In this document: positions 7,427-16,190 of the stretch, piece by piece
How positions within the stretch are numbered: the first letter of the stretch is position 1
Layout: every line of letters starts with the position of its first letter
Source: Ruminococcus hominis
GTDB lineage: Bacteria > Bacillota > Clostridia > Lachnospirales > Lachnospiraceae
Reading direction: 5' to 3'
Length of the DNA stretch: 64,000 nucleotides
Assembly: GCF_014287355.1 (NCBI RefSeq)
Contig: NZ_JACOPE010000001.1
Coordinates: 434,001-498,000, forward strand
The notes under the pieces: model-generated
Databases searched by the model: none
What the model was told of the DNA's origin: nothing
What the model saw: only the letters and a program-made list of their open reading frames with translations
Translations under genes and position numbers: made by a program

Positions 7427-8845
7427 CTATCGTCCACCGTTTTCGTTATAAAAGCGCTCTTTACTTTCATACATTCTCTTATCTGCGGCTTTTGAAACCT
7501 CATACACACTATTCCAATTTCTCTCTGTACTGAAAACCCATCCGTATGAGACACTCATTGAATCCACAAATTCACCGCTCCAATTTGCCACATGAACATC
7601 AAAACTATGTCTTATATCTTCAAACTGCTCTGTCTTCTCTGTAATGATAACAACAAACTCATCACCGCCGACTCTATATATCTTCCCATATTCATTAAAG
7701 CTGTTCTTCATGCAATCTGCCGCTGCACATATAAGTTCATCACCTGCCGCATGTCCATAAGAATCATTCGCCCGTTTCAATCCGTTCAAATCCATGGACA
7801 TATATATCCACGAATCACTAAGCTTAAGCAGATTTATATCATTCTCGTATGCTCGCCTATTAAAACATCTGGTAAGTTCGTCTGTATTTGACGTATATAT
7901 CAATTTCTCTTTTTCTAATCTTTCTTTTAAAATTTTCGAAAACATATATGTTATACAACATGATGCTAATACCAGATATGCACCTACTATAAAAATTGCC
8001 ATGATACTTCCTTGCAAATAAAATGCGTCCTCTACTGTTACAACAACAATATATTTATCATCCTGCCGCACCATACATCTACAACGTTTTCCGTCCACTC
8101 TAATATGGGTTGCGCTTGCATCATCAACACAGAGATTATCCAATGACATTCCAATTTCATTCAGATTTTTTCCAATTTTATTGCTGTCTGTTGCACCGTT
8201 GATAACCTGAGTATCCTCATCCGCAACAACAATTTCCATACCTTTATATACCGGCATTCCAGCCACTACACTAGAAACTGCATTCTGCTTCATCTCTTTA
8301 AGAAGTCGCTTTGGCTCAATCCCAACCTGGATCATCTTCGTCCTATCCTCATTCCAGGTAATTGCATACATCATTTTCTTACCTTCAGAAGTATTCGGAG
8401 TAACATCCTGGCACATTGTCAACGATTTATTCTCCAACATCGGCTTAAAATATCCTATCTGTGCTCCGGAATTAAAGCTATAACCGAAATACTTTGGCAG
8501 CGAACCGCTATAAATACATCCCTGCTCATTAAACAAATGTATCTCATCAATTGCCATCAACTTTGCAATTTTCTGCAACTCATCAACATCATATTCAACT
8601 TCCGGCTTGGCATCGATAATATAAGACACCGCCTCAGCTCTTACAATATAATCATCCTTCAACGATTCGATAAGTTCTGCCTTACTTTTATCATTTTTAT
8701 CAAGCACAGTAATCACACGATCAAGAAGCACCTTTGATGTTCTATACGCATTCTTATCATTAACATATTTCAAAATACTTCCTTCAAGTAACAACGCAAC
8801 AACAATTATTGCTATAGATAAAATTACAACTTTTCTCTTCTTCAT
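7427..8845 (-). CDS. Membrane diguanylate cyclase with extracellular sensor
   Basis: Predicted 472-residue protein read leftward. The MKKRKVV start (8845) is preferred because a membrane segment follows directly; its ribosome site (AAGAAGG) is very close, so the start is uncertain. Order: transmembrane helix (about residues 5-23), an extracellular region of about 260 residues resembling a Cache/PAS sensor, a second helix (GSIMAIFIVGAYLVLASCC), then a GGDEF domain with an intact RVGGDEF active site at about residue 393. The RxxD inhibitory site normally five residues before GGDEF is absent, so product inhibition is unlikely. It would make c-di-GMP from GTP. The divergent histidine kinase gene has a c-di-GMP riboswitch-like leader, which suggests a local signalling link. 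Confidence 0.9.
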   Translation of the reverse strand: MKKRKVVILSIAIIVVALLLEGSILKYVNDKNAYRTSKVLLDRVITVLDKNDKSKAELIESLKDDYIVRAEAVSYIIDAKPEVEYDVDELQKIAKLMAIDEIHLFNEQGCIYSGSLPKYFGYSFNSGAQIGYFKPMLENKSLTMCQDVTPNTSEGKKMMYAITWNEDRTKMIQVGIEPKRLLKEMKQNAVSSVVAGMPVYKGMEIVVADEDTQVINGATDSNKIGKNLNEIGMSLDNLCVDDASATHIRVDGKRCRCMVRQDDKYIVVVTVEDAFYLQGSIMAIFIVGAYLVLASCCITYMFSKILKERLEKEKLIYTSNTDELTRCFNRRAYENDINLLKLSDSWIYMSMDLNGLKRANDSYGHAAGDELICAAADCMKNSFNEYGKIYRVGGDEFVVIITEKTEQFEDIRHSFDVHVANWSGEFVDSMSVSYGWVFSTERNWNSVYEVSKAADKRMYESKERFYNENGGR

Positions 8846-8971
8846 ACCTTCTTTTTTATTGTGTTCTCCATAATGTAATTTTCCTCGCTTTTTCAATTCC
8901 ATTTTGTAGATTTGATCAGGTATAAAAAAAGTTTCAAAAGGAAATGTATTATTTTTAGTATAAAATAAAAG

Positions 8972-9016
8972 CGCAGAAGAAGTGGTTCCTTTTCGTGAAA
9001 GAAGGCTTTTTCTGCG
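8972..9016 (-). promoter_or_regulatory. Terminator-like hairpin in the cyclase leader
   Basis: Read leftward, CGCAGAAAAAG pairs with CTTCTTCTGCG and is followed by CTTTTATTTTATAC. It lies 127 bases before the cyclase start and copies the terminator at 7374, including the ACGAAAA loop text. It may end leftward transcripts before the cyclase or act as an attenuator. Confidence 0.5.
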
Positions 9017-9131
9017 TGAATAAATTGTATGAAATTTTATGAAAGGAAGAAGATATATAATAAGCAATAAGACAAGACCGATTTGTAATAGACTTACTTC
9101 AAGAAAAAATGTATAATAAGAGAAAAAGATT

Positions 9132-9238
9132 CGTTAGCAAATCAGCCGAAAGTCTGAGACACAAAGTATAAGAGTTGCAAAATAGCAGCCAGTTACAACG
9201 TTTAGGATGCATTGTCTGAAAAGGCAATGCGTTTTTTG
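9132..9238 (+). promoter_or_regulatory. c-di-GMP-I (GEMM) riboswitch candidate with terminator
   Basis: A TATAAT-like -10 (9111) precedes a leader with the GEMM-I landmarks in order: P1 strand CGTT (9132), GCAAA (9137-9141), a hairpin capped by GAAA (9148-9151), GACACAAAG (9158-9166, consensus GACGCAAAG), a second helix, and AGCAGCCAGTTAC closing with AACG (9185-9200). A terminator hairpin (GCATTGTC/GGCAATGC then GTTTTTT, 9207-9238) follows at once. This is the usual aptamer-plus-expression-platform layout. Whether ligand turns the gene on or off cannot be read from sequence. Confidence 0.75.
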
Positions 9239-9295
9239 TTTCAGAATATTGATTGGGGACAGGCAGCTAATAATTATAAATTGGGGAAAAGTGAT

Positions 9296-11845
9296 ATGAA
9301 AGAAAATAGAGATGATATAAAAAGTCAATTGTATTACATGGATGAAATCCTTCATAAGATTTCTTCTATGAGTCAGGCAGAGAATGAAAAACAACTGGAT
9401 AATATGACATTATCTATGCTGAAGAGCATTGGAAAATATACAGCAGCAGACAGAGCGTATGTTTTTGAATGGAGTTCAGAAAAAAAGGAAAGTTTTAAAA
9501 ATACATTTGAATGGTGTGCCGCAGGAATCGAACCACAGATACAGAATCTGCAGGAAGTTCCTGTCTGCCTGATGCAGAACTGGGTAGAAACATTTATCCA
9601 GAAGAAAAATATCATCATTTATGATCTGGAAGCAATCGCAAAAGAAACTCCACAGGAATATGAAATTTTAAAGCCTCAGAATATTCATTCCCTGATTGCT
9701 ATGCCGATTTATACAAATCATAAATTTATCGGATTTATCGGATTGGATAACCCGAATCTGAATCAGGATAGGATGTCCATGAATCTGTTATCTGATGTGG
9801 GATGCCATCTGGGAAGTGTTCGTGAAAACCTGAGAATGATGAAGGAACTGATGATAAAGAACAGGATTTTGTCAGGACTGAGCCGTGATTATACGACAGC
9901 TTTTGTTTTAAATCTGGATACGGATGAGTATGAGTTTGTATTTAATCAGAAGACAAATCATGCCCAGAAACATGAAGAGCTCAGAGCATTTTCAGATTAT
10001 GTGGATGCATATGCTTCTACATTTGCACTTCCGGAATTTCGTGATGTAATGCGTCGGGAACTGGACCGTAACGAGATTAAAAAGCATTTTGAAACAGAAG
10101 ACGAATATCATTTCTCTTTTGAGACGTCACCAAATGCAGCAGGGCTGTCCTGTTTTCAGGCACATATTGTAAAAGAGTACGAGGAAGGCAGCCATTTTGC
10201 GTTCCTTGGTTTCCGAAGTATAGATGAGATCGTACAGAAAGAGCGTTTTTATAAAGATTCTTTGCAAAAAGTAAATCAGGCACTTAAGCATCAGCTGGAC
10301 ATGATCACATCTGCACTGCCGGGTGGTGTGAAAATCAGCAATGATGATCCGGAATATTCTTTTAAGTATGTTTCAGAGCATTTTGCACAGATGCTGGGAT
10401 ATGATACTCCGGAGGAATTGATGGAAGCTTCTGGAGGGACGATTGTTGACCTGGCGCATCCGGACGATCTGGAACAGGGAATTGCACAGGCGTTGGAGCA
10501 GTATAGTAAAGCGGATCATTATGAAATCACATATCGAATGAGATGCAAAAATGGATCTTGGAAATATATTGAGGACAGGGGACACAAAATCCGCAAACCG
10601 GATGGAGTAATCGAACACTGGAATCTGATTCTGGATAAAAATGAACTGGTGGAAAAAACCATTGCCCTGAAAAGCGAGAAAAAAGCAAACCAGAGTAAAT
10701 CGGATTTTCTTTCCAGAATGTCCCATGATATGCGGACACCATTGAATGGAATTATCGGACTTATGGATATCTGCATGAAGCACCCGGAGGACAGAATATT
10801 GGTGGATTCCAGTCGTCTTAAGGCAAGAGTAGCGGCAGACCATCTGTTGTCGCTGATCAATGACACGCTGGAACTGAGTAAACTGGAAAATGAAGAGGTA
10901 AAACTGGCTAAAGAAGATTTTTATCTGCCGGAGCTGCTTCATGAGGTGGAAACCATTGCACAGATGAGGGCAGATGAAGAGTGTATTACGATTCATTTTA
11001 TGGATGCTCCTTATTCGATTCCATATCCGAATCTTATCGGAAGTTCCCTGCATGTAAAACAGATATTTTTAAATTTGATCACAAACAGTATTAAATACAA
11101 CCATAAAAATGGAACTGTGGATTGCTACTTGAAAGAAGAGAAGGAATCCGATGAAAGAGTGCTGGTAGATGTGACTATAAAAGATACGGGAATCGGAATG
11201 TCAGAGGATTTCCTGAAGAATATATTTCGTCCATTTGTTCAGGCTGATCAGGGAGCAAGATCGCAGTATAAAGGTACTGGACTAGGCATGGCGATTGTAA
11301 AGAAACTGCTTGATCGCATGGGTGGAACCATTCAGATTGACAGTGTGGAAAATCAGGGCACTACCATACATGTGGTCATACCTTTTGAAATAGCAGAAGA
11401 ACCTGCAGCTGTACAGGAAATGTCTGAGTTACCAAAGGAAAACCTGTCCGGGTGCCGTATTCTATTGGCAGAGGATAACGAGCTCAACAGGGAAATTGCG
11501 GCATTCCTTCTGAAAGATGAGGGGATTTCCGTCACAGAGGCGGAAGATGGACAGCAGGCAGTGGAATGTTTCCTAAAAATGCCTGAAGGATATTACGATG
11601 CGGTTCTAATGGATATCATGATGCCTGTGATGGACGGATATCAGGCAGCTAGGGCGATTCGTGGCAGTGGAAAGAAAGATGCAGAAATGATTCCAATCAT
11701 TGCCATAACAGCCAATGCTTTTGCTGAAGATAAAAGAAAGACGATGGAGGCAGGGATGGATGCGCACTTGTCAAAACCTTTAAATGTACAGGAACTGATG
11801 GATACAATCCGAAAATTCTGTGCTGGTAAGCAGATATGTCAGTGA
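9296..11845 (+). CDS. Hybrid histidine kinase (GAF-PAS-HisKA-HATPase-REC)
   Basis: Predicted 849-residue soluble sensor kinase. ATG 9296 is chosen (TTGGGGAAAA 7 bases upstream); the longer in-frame TTG at 9212 lies inside the terminator hairpin. Domains: GAF (about 30-185), a middle region, PAS (about 340-450), a coiled linker, HisKA with SHDMRTP (H477), HATPase with N, G1 (DTGIGM) and G2 (GTGLGMAIV) boxes, then a receiver with LAEDNELN and phospho-acceptor D773 (LMDIMMPVMDG). No membrane segment is evident, so the signal is probably cytoplasmic. No output regulator is linked. Expression is probably governed by the c-di-GMP riboswitch-like leader. Confidence 0.9.
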   Translation: MKENRDDIKSQLYYMDEILHKISSMSQAENEKQLDNMTLSMLKSIGKYTAADRAYVFEWSSEKKESFKNTFEWCAAGIEPQIQNLQEVPVCLMQNWVETFIQKKNIIIYDLEAIAKETPQEYEILKPQNIHSLIAMPIYTNHKFIGFIGLDNPNLNQDRMSMNLLSDVGCHLGSVRENLRMMKELMIKNRILSGLSRDYTTAFVLNLDTDEYEFVFNQKTNHAQKHEELRAFSDYVDAYASTFALPEFRDVMRRELDRNEIKKHFETEDEYHFSFETSPNAAGLSCFQAHIVKEYEEGSHFAFLGFRSIDEIVQKERFYKDSLQKVNQALKHQLDMITSALPGGVKISNDDPEYSFKYVSEHFAQMLGYDTPEELMEASGGTIVDLAHPDDLEQGIAQALEQYSKADHYEITYRMRCKNGSWKYIEDRGHKIRKPDGVIEHWNLILDKNELVEKTIALKSEKKANQSKSDFLSRMSHDMRTPLNGIIGLMDICMKHPEDRILVDSSRLKARVAADHLLSLINDTLELSKLENEEVKLAKEDFYLPELLHEVETIAQMRADEECITIHFMDAPYSIPYPNLIGSSLHVKQIFLNLITNSIKYNHKNGTVDCYLKEEKESDERVLVDVTIKDTGIGMSEDFLKNIFRPFVQADQGARSQYKGTGLGMAIVKKLLDRMGGTIQIDSVENQGTTIHVVIPFEIAEEPAAVQEMSELPKENLSGCRILLAEDNELNREIAAFLLKDEGISVTEAEDGQQAVECFLKMPEGYYDAVLMDIMMPVMDGYQAARAIRGSGKKDAEMIPIIAITANAFAEDKRKTMEAGMDAHLSKPLNVQELMDTIRKFCAGKQICQ

Positions 11846-11875
11846 CCGAGAAGAGAATAACAGAGGGATAGCAGA

Positions 11876-12100
11876 ATGAAAAAGGACAGCGAACTATATA
11901 AAAAGATAAGAGTATATTGCTATATTGTTGGATTGATTGCTTTTCTGACAGCATTGATTGTTGGCGTTTTTCTGCTTCATAATTTGGAAAAGGATGAAAA
12001 GACAACCGGAAAAATTGTGGTTATGCAGGTAGATGTACCATGTGGTGCTTTGCAGTTCCACTGGGATGTATCGCAGCATTTGTATTTAAATTGCCGGTAA
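11876..12100 (+). CDS. Small membrane protein, probably chimeric remnant
   Basis: Predicted 74 residues starting after AGAGGGATAG. One hydrophobic helix (CYIVGLIAFLTALIVGVFLL) is followed by a charged loop and then, from about residue 54, an out-of-frame reading of a MATE transporter end. The N-terminal half is not recognised. The natural end of the gene seems replaced by MATE DNA, so a working product is doubtful. Confidence 0.4.
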   Translation: MKKDSELYKKIRVYCYIVGLIAFLTALIVGVFLLHNLEKDEKTTGKIVVMQVDVPCGALQFHWDVSQHLYLNCR

Positions 12101-12210
12101 TGATGGTGTATTTTGTCTTAAATCTGGATGAACTGGTAAAAATTCCGGCAGTATTTAAATATTATAAACAATATAAATGGTTAAAAAATTTAACAGAAAT
12201 GGAGAATTAA
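12040..12210 (+). pseudogene. MATE transporter C-terminal relic
   Basis: Frame from 12040 reads MWCFAVPLGCIAAFVFKLPV, then MVYFVLNLDEL and YKWLKNLTEMEN. This is the last transmembrane helix and tail of a MATE exporter: the intact MATE protein at 28449 ends with MWLVAVPTTFIAAYVLKLPP and KKWLTNITRNFE. Everything upstream is missing. Confidence 0.7.
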
Positions 12211-12213
12211 ATT

Positions 12214-12471
12214 ATGGATATGAAAAAAAGAAGAGATATGCAGCTTGCTTACATTTCAGATGAAGCGGTTATGGAAGAACAGAGGATAGGTAGAAAAATT
12301 CTGCAAAAACTTAATTTTGCAGATCGGTCGGATTTTGATGGGATTGCAGAAATAGTAAAAGAACTTTTGGGAAAATCGGAAGGTGCATGGATTAACCCAC
12401 CTTTTTACTGCGATTATGGTTCGCATATAGAAGTAGGTAAAAATTTCTTTGCAAAATATAACAGTTATTAA
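12214..12471 (+). pseudogene. Maltose/galactoside O-acetyltransferase, N-terminal part only
   Basis: An 85-codon ORF encodes the N-terminal Mac domain and the beginning of the hexapeptide helix of a LacA/Maa-type acetyltransferase (residues SEGAWINPPFYCDYGSHIEV, then GKNFFAKYN). Intact enzymes continue for about 100 more residues carrying the catalytic His and repeat coils. Here the frame stops after KYNSY and unrelated sequence follows, so the enzyme is inactive. Confidence 0.75.
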
Positions 12472-12517
12472 ATTTCTTAAAACAAGTGAAATCTCAATCG
12501 GGATTTAAGGAGGTCAC

Positions 12518-12679
12518 ATGAGTTTTACGATGTTATTGCTTCTCGCATACATAGTAATGGGTGTGGGAAGTTTTATCGCTTTTAAGCGAAAGCACAAAGC
12601 AATTGGTATAGCATTGCTGCTTGTAATAGTGCTTAGTATCTTGATTTTGGGATACATGTGGATTCATTCGCCAATGTAA
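12518..12679 (+). CDS. 53-residue two-helix membrane protein
   Basis: A short ORF with a strong ribosome site (AAGGAGG at 12507) and ATG at 12518. It encodes two hydrophobic helices, MLLLLAYIVMGVGSF and IGIALLLVIVLSILILGYMW, separated by a basic turn FKRKHK. It is not recognised as any family. The good start signals and clean helices make it a plausible real small gene between decayed neighbours. Confidence 0.5.
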   Translation: MSFTMLLLLAYIVMGVGSFIAFKRKHKAIGIALLLVIVLSILILGYMWIHSPM

Positions 12680-12729
12680 CAACTTCAAGTTTTTAGAAAT
12701 GATATAGCTTTGATATGAAAGGAAATCCT

Positions 12730-13236
12730 ATGAGTGGTGCAATAAAAAAGGCTTTGGAAAATTTGGAAGAAATAGTGCCGGCTGGTGCTGATGGTTCTTA
12801 TTATCAGGGACAGAAATTGGCTGAAAAAAGATGTCGGGAAGTAGCTGCATTCCCTGGGATTGATACATTACATAAGTTGTATGCAGTGTTGAGAAAAACG
12901 TGGACGGCAGAGACAGCATATCCGTCATGTCAGGCAGAATGGGTTTCGACCGATCCTTCCTACGGGCAATGTGCTATTACAGCAATGCTTGTTTATGATA
13001 TGTTTGGAGGAAGTATTCATCGTATCAGAGTGAACGGAGGAGGAACACATTATTTCAATAAAATTGATGGATGTTATGTCGATCTTACCCGTGAGCAATT
13101 CGATTTATACGATATTCCGATCGTATACGAACCTAATGAGCAAATGAAAAGAGAGTATTGTGGAAAGAATCCTGACACTAAAGGGCGATACCATCAGTTG
13201 CAGAAAAATATTATTCGTTATTTAAAGATTGAATGA
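12730..13236 (+). CDS. YunG-like protein
   Basis: Predicted 168-residue protein. ATG 12730 is preferred (AAAGGA seven bases upstream); the ATG at 12715 has no ribosome site. The central segment (DPSYGQCAITAMLVYDMFGG, then THYFNKIDGCYVDLTREQFD) follows the YunG-family pattern: a GQC motif, a later HY(F/W)N, and a DLT.EQF aspartate. That layout recalls a Cys-His-Asp papain/transglutaminase-like fold, so a hydrolase is possible, but no function is established for the family to my knowledge. It stands alone between relics. Confidence 0.65.
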   Translation: MSGAIKKALENLEEIVPAGADGSYYQGQKLAEKRCREVAAFPGIDTLHKLYAVLRKTWTAETAYPSCQAEWVSTDPSYGQCAITAMLVYDMFGGSIHRIRVNGGGTHYFNKIDGCYVDLTREQFDLYDIPIVYEPNEQMKREYCGKNPDTKGRYHQLQKNIIRYLKIE

Positions 13237-13261
13237 AATTCAAGGGAACGGAGGCAGTGAA

Positions 13262-13575
13262 ATGGATATATCAAAAGCAGACTGGAAACTTTATCGTGAG
13301 CGTGTCTCAGACTGGCAAGAACATTATATGGAAAAACTCACAGCAGAATATGTAAATTACTAACTTCTCCCGGCAACGCATCAGATCATTTTTGGGAACT
13401 GGAAAAAAGAATTAAGCAGGACAAGAAACACCCAGGAGTTTTGATTGAACTTCGCAAATCCACAGCCATATGGGATATTGCATATTTTGTAAGAGATAAA
13501 GTGATTACAATGGATGAGCTGGAAGGATTCAGTGAGGACTTGATTGATGCAGTAAAGTTGATTCTGAGCAGGTAA
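13262..13575 (+). pseudogene. Frameshifted small helical protein
   Basis: The gene opens at ATG 13262 (MDISKADWKLYRERVSDWQE) and stops at a TAA after 33 codons. In the next frame it continues TSPGNASDHFWELEKRIKQD and ITMDELEGFSEDLIDAVKLI to 13575. Together these give about 104 residues of an all-helical family that databases often label 'multidrug transporter' without evidence. One frameshift near 13360 breaks it. Confidence 0.65.
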
Positions 13576-13678
13576 TTATTGACCGGATAATAAAGTCGGA
13601 AAGGGATGGTATGAATATGAGCGATGCTATAACAGAAAAAAAGACAGCGCACAATCAACAAATTCAGCTGATAACCAG

Positions 13679-14374
13679 CTAATACTTCAAAGAGAAGGTG
13701 TTTTTCTTGTAAGAGAGGACACCTTCTTTTTGTAATTTGCTTAATTCATTAGATAGAGCACTTCGATCTGCATTCAGATAATCTGCCAGCCCTTGCCTAT
13801 CGTAAGGGATTGTAAATGTGTTAGAGCCGGCATGCATCGATTCGCAAGACAAGTAATTAAGTATCTTGTCACGTAAATTTTTCTTAGAAATATGATCTAT
13901 TTTGTTCATCAATCTTACATTTTTTCTTGCTATTATCTCTAATAGGTTATGAATCAATCTTGTATGGAAACTGCAAGATGAAGAACAGGTTGTAATAATA
14001 TGATTTATATTGAAAAGCATGACGGTGAGATTTTCATTGGCAATAACACTGATTTGAGCAGGAACACTGCTGATGCAGGCATAGCTTTCGCCATAGAGCA
14101 TTCCTGATGACAGCTCTGTAATAATATTGCGATTCCCCCAGACATCATCATTTATTATGAGAGCCTGGCCAGATAGAATCATGCCGATAGTTTGTACCTT
14201 ATCGCCACTTCTTAGCAGGTATTCACCTTTTGAATAATTTTTAATGCTGACAGATAGACATTTAAGCATTGGAAGAATTTCTGCTTCTGAAATTCCTTGA
14301 AACAAAGGTGTATTCGTTAAGATGTTCATATATTTTTCCATGAGTTCTATAATCCTTCTTTTCATCTTTTCCAT
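13679..14374 (-). CDS. Crp/Fnr-family regulator, probably of hcp
   Basis: Predicted 231-residue regulator read leftward; later in-frame ATGs (for example MEKYMNIL) are possible starts. The N-terminal cyclic-nucleotide-like beta-roll spans about 20-140 (GEYLLRSGDKVQTIGMILSG, MLYGESYACI), followed by the dimer helix and a Crp-type helix-turn-helix (YDRQGLADYLNADRSALSNE). The N-terminal Fe-S cysteines of FNR are absent, as in HcpR/DNR-type sensors. It is divergent from hcp across 127 bp containing a perfect dyad. A role in nitrosative-stress control of hcp is inferred from context. Confidence 0.85.
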   Translation of the reverse strand: MEKMKRRIIELMEKYMNILTNTPLFQGISEAEILPMLKCLSVSIKNYSKGEYLLRSGDKVQTIGMILSGQALIINDDVWGNRNIITELSSGMLYGESYACISSVPAQISVIANENLTVMLFNINHIITTCSSSCSFHTRLIHNLLEIIARKNVRLMNKIDHISKKNLRDKILNYLSCESMHAGSNTFTIPYDRQGLADYLNADRSALSNELSKLQKEGVLSYKKNTFSLKY

Positions 14375-14408
14375 AGTATATCACAAAAATCGAAAACAAA
14401 ACAAAAAT

Positions 14409-14450
14409 GTTGTCTGGACAACGGAATAATTGTTGTGAGTTTGATATAGT
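14409..14450 (+). promoter_or_regulatory. Crp/Fnr-type dyad and hcp promoter
   Basis: The perfect inverted repeat GTTGTC-TG-GACAAC (14409-14422) is centred at 14415.5. A TATAGT -10 lies at 14445-14450, giving an expected start near 14457. The dyad centre is then about -41.5, the classic class II activator position replacing the -35 element, for which no good match exists. Confidence 0.7.
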
Positions 14451-14501
14451 ACCATTAAACAACAAGAAATAATGAATAAAGCAATAGAAAAGGAGAAAAA
14501 C

Positions 14502-16106
14502 ATGGAAAATAAAATGTTTTGTTATCAATGTGAACAGACCGCAGGATGTACAGGATGTACCGGAAATGCAGGAGTATGCGGAAAGTCCGCCAATACTGCA
14601 AGATTACAGGATGAGCTTACAGGAGCATTAATCGGACTTGCTCGTGCAGTCGAGGGCAATGAGCACCTTGTAAACGAAGAGATGAATCAATTAGTTCTTG
14701 AGGGATTGTTTACAACCGTTACAAACGTAAACTTTAATGATGAGACATTAAAAATTTTAATTTATAAGATAGAAAATGAAAAAAAGAAATTAGTACCAAA
14801 TTGCTTTACATGTTCCGGCTCATGTGGAAGAAACGATAATTTTGATATGAATACTCTCTGGACTACTGATGAAGATGTTCGTTCCTTAAAATCCTTAATA
14901 CTTTTTGGGATTCGTGGAATGGCTGCATATGCATATCATGCAAGTGTACTTGGATATACCGATGAAACAATCAGCAAATTCTTCTATAAGGCACTTTTTG
15001 CAGTCGGAATGAAGGATTGGGGAATGGATGAACTGCTTCCTATTGTATTAGAGGTTGGAGAAGTGAATTTAAGATGTATGGAACTTTTAGATCAGGCAAA
15101 TACTACAACTTATGGAACTCCTGTACCAACAACAGTACCTCTTACAATTGAAAAAGGACCATTTATTATTATTACCGGTCATGATTTAAAAGATTTACAA
15201 CTTTTATTAGAGCAGACAAAAGATAAAGGAATCAATATTTATACACATGGTGAAATGCTCCCGGCGCATGCATATCCAGAATTTAAGAAGTACTCTCATT
15301 TAAAGGGAAACTTTGGTACAGCATGGCAGAATCAGCAGAAAGAGTTTGATAATATTCCTGGAGCAATTCTTTACACGACGAACTGTCTTATGCCTGTAAA
15401 ACCAAGCTACGCAGACAGAGTATTTACAACAGAAGTTGTATCTTATCCGGAAATGGTACACATAGGAGAAGAAAAGGATTTTACACCGGTGATTGAAAAG
15501 GCACTCGCCTTAGGTGGATATACCAAAGACCAGCATATGACGGGAATTAATGGTGGAATACAGGTGACAACTGGTTTCTCACATGGAACTGTATTATCTG
15601 TAGCAGATCAGGTGATTGAAGCAGTAAAGAATGGAGATATTAAACATTTCTTCCTGGTTGGTGGATGTGATGGAGCCAGAGTAGGAAGAAACTACTACAC
15701 AGAGTTTGTAAAACAGTCTCCTGCAGACAGCATTATTTTGACGCTTGCATGTGGAAAATATAGGTTCAACGATTTAGATTTAGGAACAATCGGAGGACTT
15801 CCGAGAATCATGGACATGGGACAGTGTAATGATGCTTATAGTGCAATCAAGGTCGCAATCGCTTTAGCAGAAGCATTTGAATGTGATGTAAATGAACTTC
15901 CGCTATCGATGGTACTTTCATGGTACGAGCAGAAGGCCGTATGTATTTTACTTACACTTCTCTATCTCGGAATCAAGAACATTCACCTCGGACCAACATT
16001 ACCAGCATTTATTTCGCCAAATGTGCTGAATTTTCTAGTAGAGAATTATGGGATTTCTCCAATTAGTACACCGGAAGAGGATCTAAAAAAGTTATTAAAT
16101 AAATAA
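14502..16106 (+). CDS. hcp: Hybrid-cluster protein (hydroxylamine/NO reductase)
   Basis: Predicted 534-residue enzyme, ATG 14502 behind AAAAGGAG. The N-terminal cluster cysteines are C7, C10, C19 and C26 (MFCYQCEQTAGCTGC ... GVCGK). Later landmarks of the 4Fe-2S-2O hybrid cluster include CFTCSGSCGRND, HGEMLPAHAYPE, TNCLMPV, VGGCDGAR, LACGKYRFN and the C-terminal EQKAVCILLTLLYLGI. Full length for the anaerobe class. It reduces hydroxylamine and probably nitric oxide in the cytoplasm during nitrosative stress. The divergent Crp/Fnr gene and class II dyad point to direct activation. The DUF438/hemerythrin gene follows 84 bases later. Confidence 0.95.
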   Translation: MENKMFCYQCEQTAGCTGCTGNAGVCGKSANTARLQDELTGALIGLARAVEGNEHLVNEEMNQLVLEGLFTTVTNVNFNDETLKILIYKIENEKKKLVPNCFTCSGSCGRNDNFDMNTLWTTDEDVRSLKSLILFGIRGMAAYAYHASVLGYTDETISKFFYKALFAVGMKDWGMDELLPIVLEVGEVNLRCMELLDQANTTTYGTPVPTTVPLTIEKGPFIIITGHDLKDLQLLLEQTKDKGINIYTHGEMLPAHAYPEFKKYSHLKGNFGTAWQNQQKEFDNIPGAILYTTNCLMPVKPSYADRVFTTEVVSYPEMVHIGEEKDFTPVIEKALALGGYTKDQHMTGINGGIQVTTGFSHGTVLSVADQVIEAVKNGDIKHFFLVGGCDGARVGRNYYTEFVKQSPADSIILTLACGKYRFNDLDLGTIGGLPRIMDMGQCNDAYSAIKVAIALAEAFECDVNELPLSMVLSWYEQKAVCILLTLLYLGIKNIHLGPTLPAFISPNVLNFLVENYGISPISTPEEDLKKLLNK

Positions 16107-16190
16107 TCAGACGGGAACGGAAAGAGACAGATTTACAATTGTGAGATAGATTTTTCTTAAAACAAAATAGGGGAAAGGCGGTAAAATATT

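Noticed and set aside
9212..9295. Upstream TTG start extending the hybrid kinase by 28 residues
   Set aside because: It lies inside the riboswitch terminator hairpin and has no ribosome site; ATG 9296 has one.
10373..11053. Leftward 226-codon ORF opposite the hybrid kinase
   Set aside because: No family motif, no ribosome site, and the opposite frame encodes intact PAS/HisKA domains.
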